Source: Bin87 sp965232895
GTDB taxonomy: Bacteria; Chloroflexota; Dehalococcoidia; Lucifugimonadales; UBA3495
Direction of reading: 5' to 3'
Assembly (NCBI GenBank): GCA_965232895.1
Contig: OZ247430.1
Location: forward strand, 1 to 64,000
DNA: 64,000 bases
This document shows positions 60,970 through 64,000 of this stretch, piece by piece. Within the stretch, counting starts at the first letter, position 1. The number at the start of each line of letters is the position of its first letter. The notes beneath the pieces were generated by a model. It was not told where the DNA came from. It made no database searches and saw nothing but the letters and a program-made list of their open reading frames with translations. A program made the translations under genes and the position numbers.

Positions 60970-62074
60970 ATGGAAGAACTGCGCCACCATCTCGAAGATA
61001 TGTCCACCAAGTTGGACGCGGTCATGGAGCGTCTTTGACCTGTCAGCGTGTGCAAACTCCATTGCGGAACTGGAAAAGGAAGCCTCCGCACCTGGGTTCT
61101 GGGACGACCCCGCAGCGGCCCAGCGCAAAATGCAGGAACTCGGGCACCTGCAGCAGTCTGTGGAATTGTGGCACGGTCTGCGGTCTCAAGTGACCGACCT
61201 GCTCGAACTCACCACGCTGGCGATTGAAAGCGACGACGAAAGCGTGGCCGACGAGCTGTCGGTGGAGACGGCCGCAACCGCCGCCACCCTCGCGAAGGCG
61301 GAGATGGAACTCACGTTGTCGGGACCCTATGACGGTCGCCCGGCGATTTTGACGATTCACTCCGGCGCCGGGGGCACCGACTCCCACGACTGGGTCGAAA
61401 TGCTGACGGGGATGTACTCCAGCTGGGCATCCATCAGCAATCGGCCGATCCAGGTGCTGAACACTGCGTACGGCGACGAGGCCGGCCTTCGTACCAGCAC
61501 GCTGGAAATCGGCGGGCAGCACGCTTTCGGCTACCTCAATGCTGAGGTGGGCGTGCATCGTCTGGTTCGCATCTCTCCCTTCGACCCGGCGCGGCGGCGG
61601 CAGACCTCATTCGCTCGCGTGGAAGTGTTGCCGGTTGCCGTCGATGACGATACCGAGGTGGAGTTGCGCTCAGACGACCTGAAGATGGACTTCTTCCGCT
61701 CCAGCGGACCCGGAGGGCAGAACGTGCAGAAGGTTGCTTCCGCCGTCAGGCTGACCCACGTGCCGACCGGGATCGTGGTCACATGCCAGACCGAGCGGTC
61801 GCAGCACCAGAACCGCGACTACGCGATGAGGATCCTGCGGGCCAAGATCCTGGCGCTGCGCGAAGAGGAACGGGCCCAGGAACTGTCGGCGCTTCGCGGG
61901 GAGCGGGTCTCGGCCGAATGGGGCAACCAGATACGGAGCTACGTCCTGCATCCGTACAAGTCAGTCAAGGACCACCGCACGGACTATCAGATGGGCAACG
62001 CGGACGCCGTGCTCGGCGGCGATATCGACGGCTTTATCGAAGCCTGGCTGGTGAGCCGGCTGGGAGCCGATTAG
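60970..62074 (+). CDS. prfB: Peptide chain release factor 2 (programmed +1 frameshift)
   Basis: Terminates translation at UGA and UAA. ATG 60970 follows AGGAGG; the zero frame runs 22 codons to CTT and stops at TGA 61036-61038. Reading continues in the +1 frame (skipping 61036) as DLSACANSIAELEKEASAPG and so on to TAG 62072-62074, giving 367 residues. SPF recognition motif near residue 201 (RISPFDPARR) and GGQ near 246 (SSGPGGQNVQKVASAVRLTH). Its stop overlaps that of ribBA on the other strand. Confidence 0.96.
61025..61039 (+). promoter_or_regulatory. RF2 programmed frameshift site
   Basis: TGGAG, a 3-base gap, then CTT TGA C: the classical autoregulatory site, with an internal Shine-Dalgarno-like GGAG placed to promote +1 slippage when RF2 is scarce. 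Confidence 0.93.
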
Positions 62075-63303
62075 GCCGGCACGTCAGGCGAACTCGGCTG
62101 GAGGGACGCCAGCAGGTGTCCCATGCTGTCCCGCTTGATTCGCATGTACTCTTCGTTGGTCTCGTTCGGCGGCACTGACAGGCTAACCCGGTCGGTTACC
62201 TGGATGCCAAGACCGCTGATGCCCGCCATCTTGTGCGGATTGTTGGTGATCAGCCGCGCATGCGTAATGTTGAGGTCGCGCATGATCTGAACGGCGAGAT
62301 CATACTTGCGCTCGTCCGGCTGGAACCCCAGGGCCACGTTGGCCTCGATGGTGTCCATGCCCTCGTCCTGCAGGGAGTAAGCCTTGATCTTGTTGTGAAG
62401 GCCGATCCCCCGGCCTTCCTGGCGCAGGTAGACCAGGGCGCCGCGTCCCTGATCGAAAATCATCCGGATGGCCAGGTCCAACTGCTCGCCGCAATCGCAT
62501 TTGAGGCTGCCGAAGGCGTCGCCGGTCAGGCATTCGCTGTGCACGCGAACCAGCACGTCGTCGCCCTCGTTCCAGTCCCCAACCACCAACGCGGCGTGTT
62601 CTCCGCTGTCGATCGTGCTGCGGTATCCGACTATCCGCGCCACACCGTACTTGGTGGGCAGGTTCGCCTCCGCAACCCGGGAGATCAGGGACTCGCTGAT
62701 CCGGCGGTGGGCGATCAGCTGGGCAATGCTGAAGATCTTGAGGTCGTGCCTGGCCGCGAATACTTCCAGTTCCGGCAGGCGTGACATGGTGCCGTCGGCG
62801 TTCATGATCTCGCACACCACTCCGGCAGGGTACGCTCCGGCGAGATTGCAAAGATCAACGATGGCCTCGGTATGGCCGGGGCGGTTCAGGACGCCGCCGG
62901 GGTTGCTTCGCAGGGGGAACATGTGGCCCGGATGGACGAAATCGGCGGGGAGGGCGTCGGGGTCGATCAGCGCTCGTATGGTGGCGCTGCGATCGTAGGC
63001 CGATATGCCCGTTGACGTACCCTCTTTGAAGTCTACGGACGTCGTAAACGCGGTCGGCTGCAATGTCGGAGCGTTGCGACTCCTCAGGTTGGGGATCTGC
63101 AGCTCGTCCAGACGTTCGCCCTGCATGGGGACGCATACCAATCCCCGGGCATGGGTGACCATGAAAGTAATCGCCTCAGGAGTGGCGTGCTCGGCAAACA
63201 GGAACAGGTCTCCCTCGTTCTCTCGCCCCTCGTCGTCGACCACGATGACAAACTTGCCGGCGGTCAGATCTTCGAGCGCCTCTTCAAGGCTGCATAGGGG
63301 CAT
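62071..63303 (-). CDS. ribBA: Bifunctional DHBP synthase/GTP cyclohydrolase II RibBA
   Basis: Two early steps of riboflavin synthesis in one chain of 410 residues. The RibB part (about 1-200) has DDEGRENEGDLFLFAE, STGISAYDRSATIRALID, and HPGHMFPLRSNPGGVLNRPG followed by HTEA. The RibA part has the zinc Cys set CLTGDAFGSLKCDCGEQ, then YLRQEGRGIGLHNKIKAY. ATG 63303 with GGAGG upstream. It lies downstream of a second RibB gene on the same strand. Confidence 0.95.
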   Translation of the reverse strand: MPLCSLEEALEDLTAGKFVIVVDDEGRENEGDLFLFAEHATPEAITFMVTHARGLVCVPMQGERLDELQIPNLRSRNAPTLQPTAFTTSVDFKEGTSTGISAYDRSATIRALIDPDALPADFVHPGHMFPLRSNPGGVLNRPGHTEAIVDLCNLAGAYPAGVVCEIMNADGTMSRLPELEVFAARHDLKIFSIAQLIAHRRISESLISRVAEANLPTKYGVARIVGYRSTIDSGEHAALVVGDWNEGDDVLVRVHSECLTGDAFGSLKCDCGEQLDLAIRMIFDQGRGALVYLRQEGRGIGLHNKIKAYSLQDEGMDTIEANVALGFQPDERKYDLAVQIMRDLNITHARLITNNPHKMAGISGLGIQVTDRVSLSVPPNETNEEYMRIKRDSMGHLLASLQPSSPDVPA

Positions 63304-63394
63304 TATTCCTCCGGGGGATGCGGAATTTGGGGAGCGCGGTCCGACCGTAAACGGTGTAGCACACGGCCGGGCCGGACATCCTTGCCTGGCCGGG

Positions 63395-64000
63395 TCAACC
63401 AGCCTCGTGCGCCGTTGGATCGTTCTCGCGGCGGTAGTCAACCAGATCGGCGATGGAGAGGATGTTCAACTCGTGACTCGCGGCCATCGTAATCAGGTCG
63501 GGCAGGCGAGCCATCGTACCGTCGTCTTTCATGATCTCACACACGACACCGGCGGGATAAAGTCCAGCCAACCGGCAGAGATCGACGATGGCTTCGGTAT
63601 GACCGGGACGAACCAGGACTCCCCCCACATGATAGCGCAACGGGAAGAGGTGGCCGGGCTGGATGAAGTCCTCGGCACGGACGTCAGGGTCGATCAGGGC
63701 TCGGATGGTGGCCGCGCGATCCTGCGCCGAGATCCCGGTCGTGGTGTCGATGGCATAGTCGACGGGCATCGTAAACGCCGTGGGCATCGGCGAGTCGGAA
63801 TGCCGACTCGGTAACATGGGGATGTCCAGTTCGGCCAGACGGTCGGCGGTCATCGGCATGCACAGCTGACCGCGGGCGTAGGTGACCATGAAATTCACGG
63901 CCTCGGGGGTCACGAACTCGGCCGGCATGACCAGATCGCCTTCGTTCTCGCGATCCTCATCGTCCACGACGATAAGGAATCTGCCGGCTCTCAGGTCTTG
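63395..64000 (-). CDS. ribB: 3,4-dihydroxy-2-butanone-4-phosphate synthase, 5' end outside the window (partial)
   Basis: C-terminal part of a second RibB of about 200 residues; the frame is open to the window edge (DLRAGRFLIVVDDEDRENEG). Motifs: ENEGDLVMPAEFVTPEAVNF, TTGISAQDRAATIRALIDPD, QPGHLFPLRYHVGGVLVRPG and HTEAIVDLC. The chain ends shortly after the RibB domain (RRENDPTAHEAG), so no GTP cyclohydrolase part is attached. It is a clear paralogue of the RibB half of ribBA, 92 bases downstream. Confidence 0.93.
   Translation of the reverse strand, partial: QDLRAGRFLIVVDDEDRENEGDLVMPAEFVTPEAVNFMVTYARGQLCMPMTADRLAELDIPMLPSRHSDSPMPTAFTMPVDYAIDTTTGISAQDRAATIRALIDPDVRAEDFIQPGHLFPLRYHVGGVLVRPGHTEAIVDLCRLAGLYPAGVVCEIMKDDGTMARLPDLITMAASHELNILSIADLVDYRRENDPTAHEAG

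Noticed and set aside
60970..61038. prfB read as a broken gene because of the early TGA
   Set aside because: The CTT TGA C site with an upstream GGAG is the known programmed frameshift of RF2.

Overview
This window looks like a chromosomal segment of an uncultured Chloroflexota bacterium, probably Dehalococcoidia or SAR202-like. The taxonomy is inferred. The reasons are: a complex I cluster without the NADH-input subunits NuoEFG; an SdhA/SdhB/CCG-domain succinate dehydrogenase; monomeric isocitrate dehydrogenase beside malate dehydrogenase; and luciferase-like flavin monooxygenases near acyl-CoA ligase and CaiB/BaiF genes. Base composition is GC-rich. There is no rRNA and no CRISPR array. Two tRNA genes are present (Pro-CGG, Met-CAT).

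Layout. 1-6 kb: the 3' part of mfd converges on a DUF4349-type lipoprotein, then tRNA-Pro and an alkyl-DHAP-synthase-like flavoprotein. 6-22 kb: an accessory catabolic region with a zinc alcohol dehydrogenase, a HicB-like gene followed by a nonsense-mutated hicA, two LLM flavoproteins, an acyl-CoA ligase, a PD-(D/E)XK protein coupled to a PuuE-like deacetylase, a VOC protein, an IS4-family element, a PAC2 protein, tRNA-Met, moaC-moaA, rdgB, a CaiB-type CoA-transferase and an alpha/beta hydrolase broken by a one-base frameshift. 22-25.5 kb: a coupled two-gene operon of a GrpE-like-tailed protein and a divergent Hsp70. 25.5-36.3 kb: nuoABCDHIJKLMN with a small DUF2007-like gene between nuoK and nuoL. 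36.3-46.8 kb: NAD kinase, two tandem Nudix hydrolases, sdhA-sdhB-sdhE, a class III aminotransferase, mdh and icd.

46.8-64 kb: two families of small terminal-inverted-repeat elements, a GPH-type transporter, a DUF255 thioredoxin-fold protein, a type ISP-like restriction-modification protein without a helicase, two tandem thioredoxin-like lipoproteins, thrS without a TGS domain, vapBC, two unknown genes sharing a repeated motif, prfB with its programmed +1 frameshift, ribBA, and a second ribB running off the window.

The strongest unusual signal is at 54.9-56.5 kb. Two neighbouring lipoprotein genes each carry an in-frame TGA at exactly the first cysteine position of a W-C-x-x-C redox motif. 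In each, a matching hairpin begins at the same distance after the TGA, and one base pair covaries between them. This is best explained as selenocysteine insertion (UxxC). The second candidate system is the noncanonical GrpE-like/Hsp70 pair. The energy genes fit together: TCA enzymes (icd, mdh, sdhABE) feed a quinone pool that is also served by a complex I whose electron donor is not encoded here.
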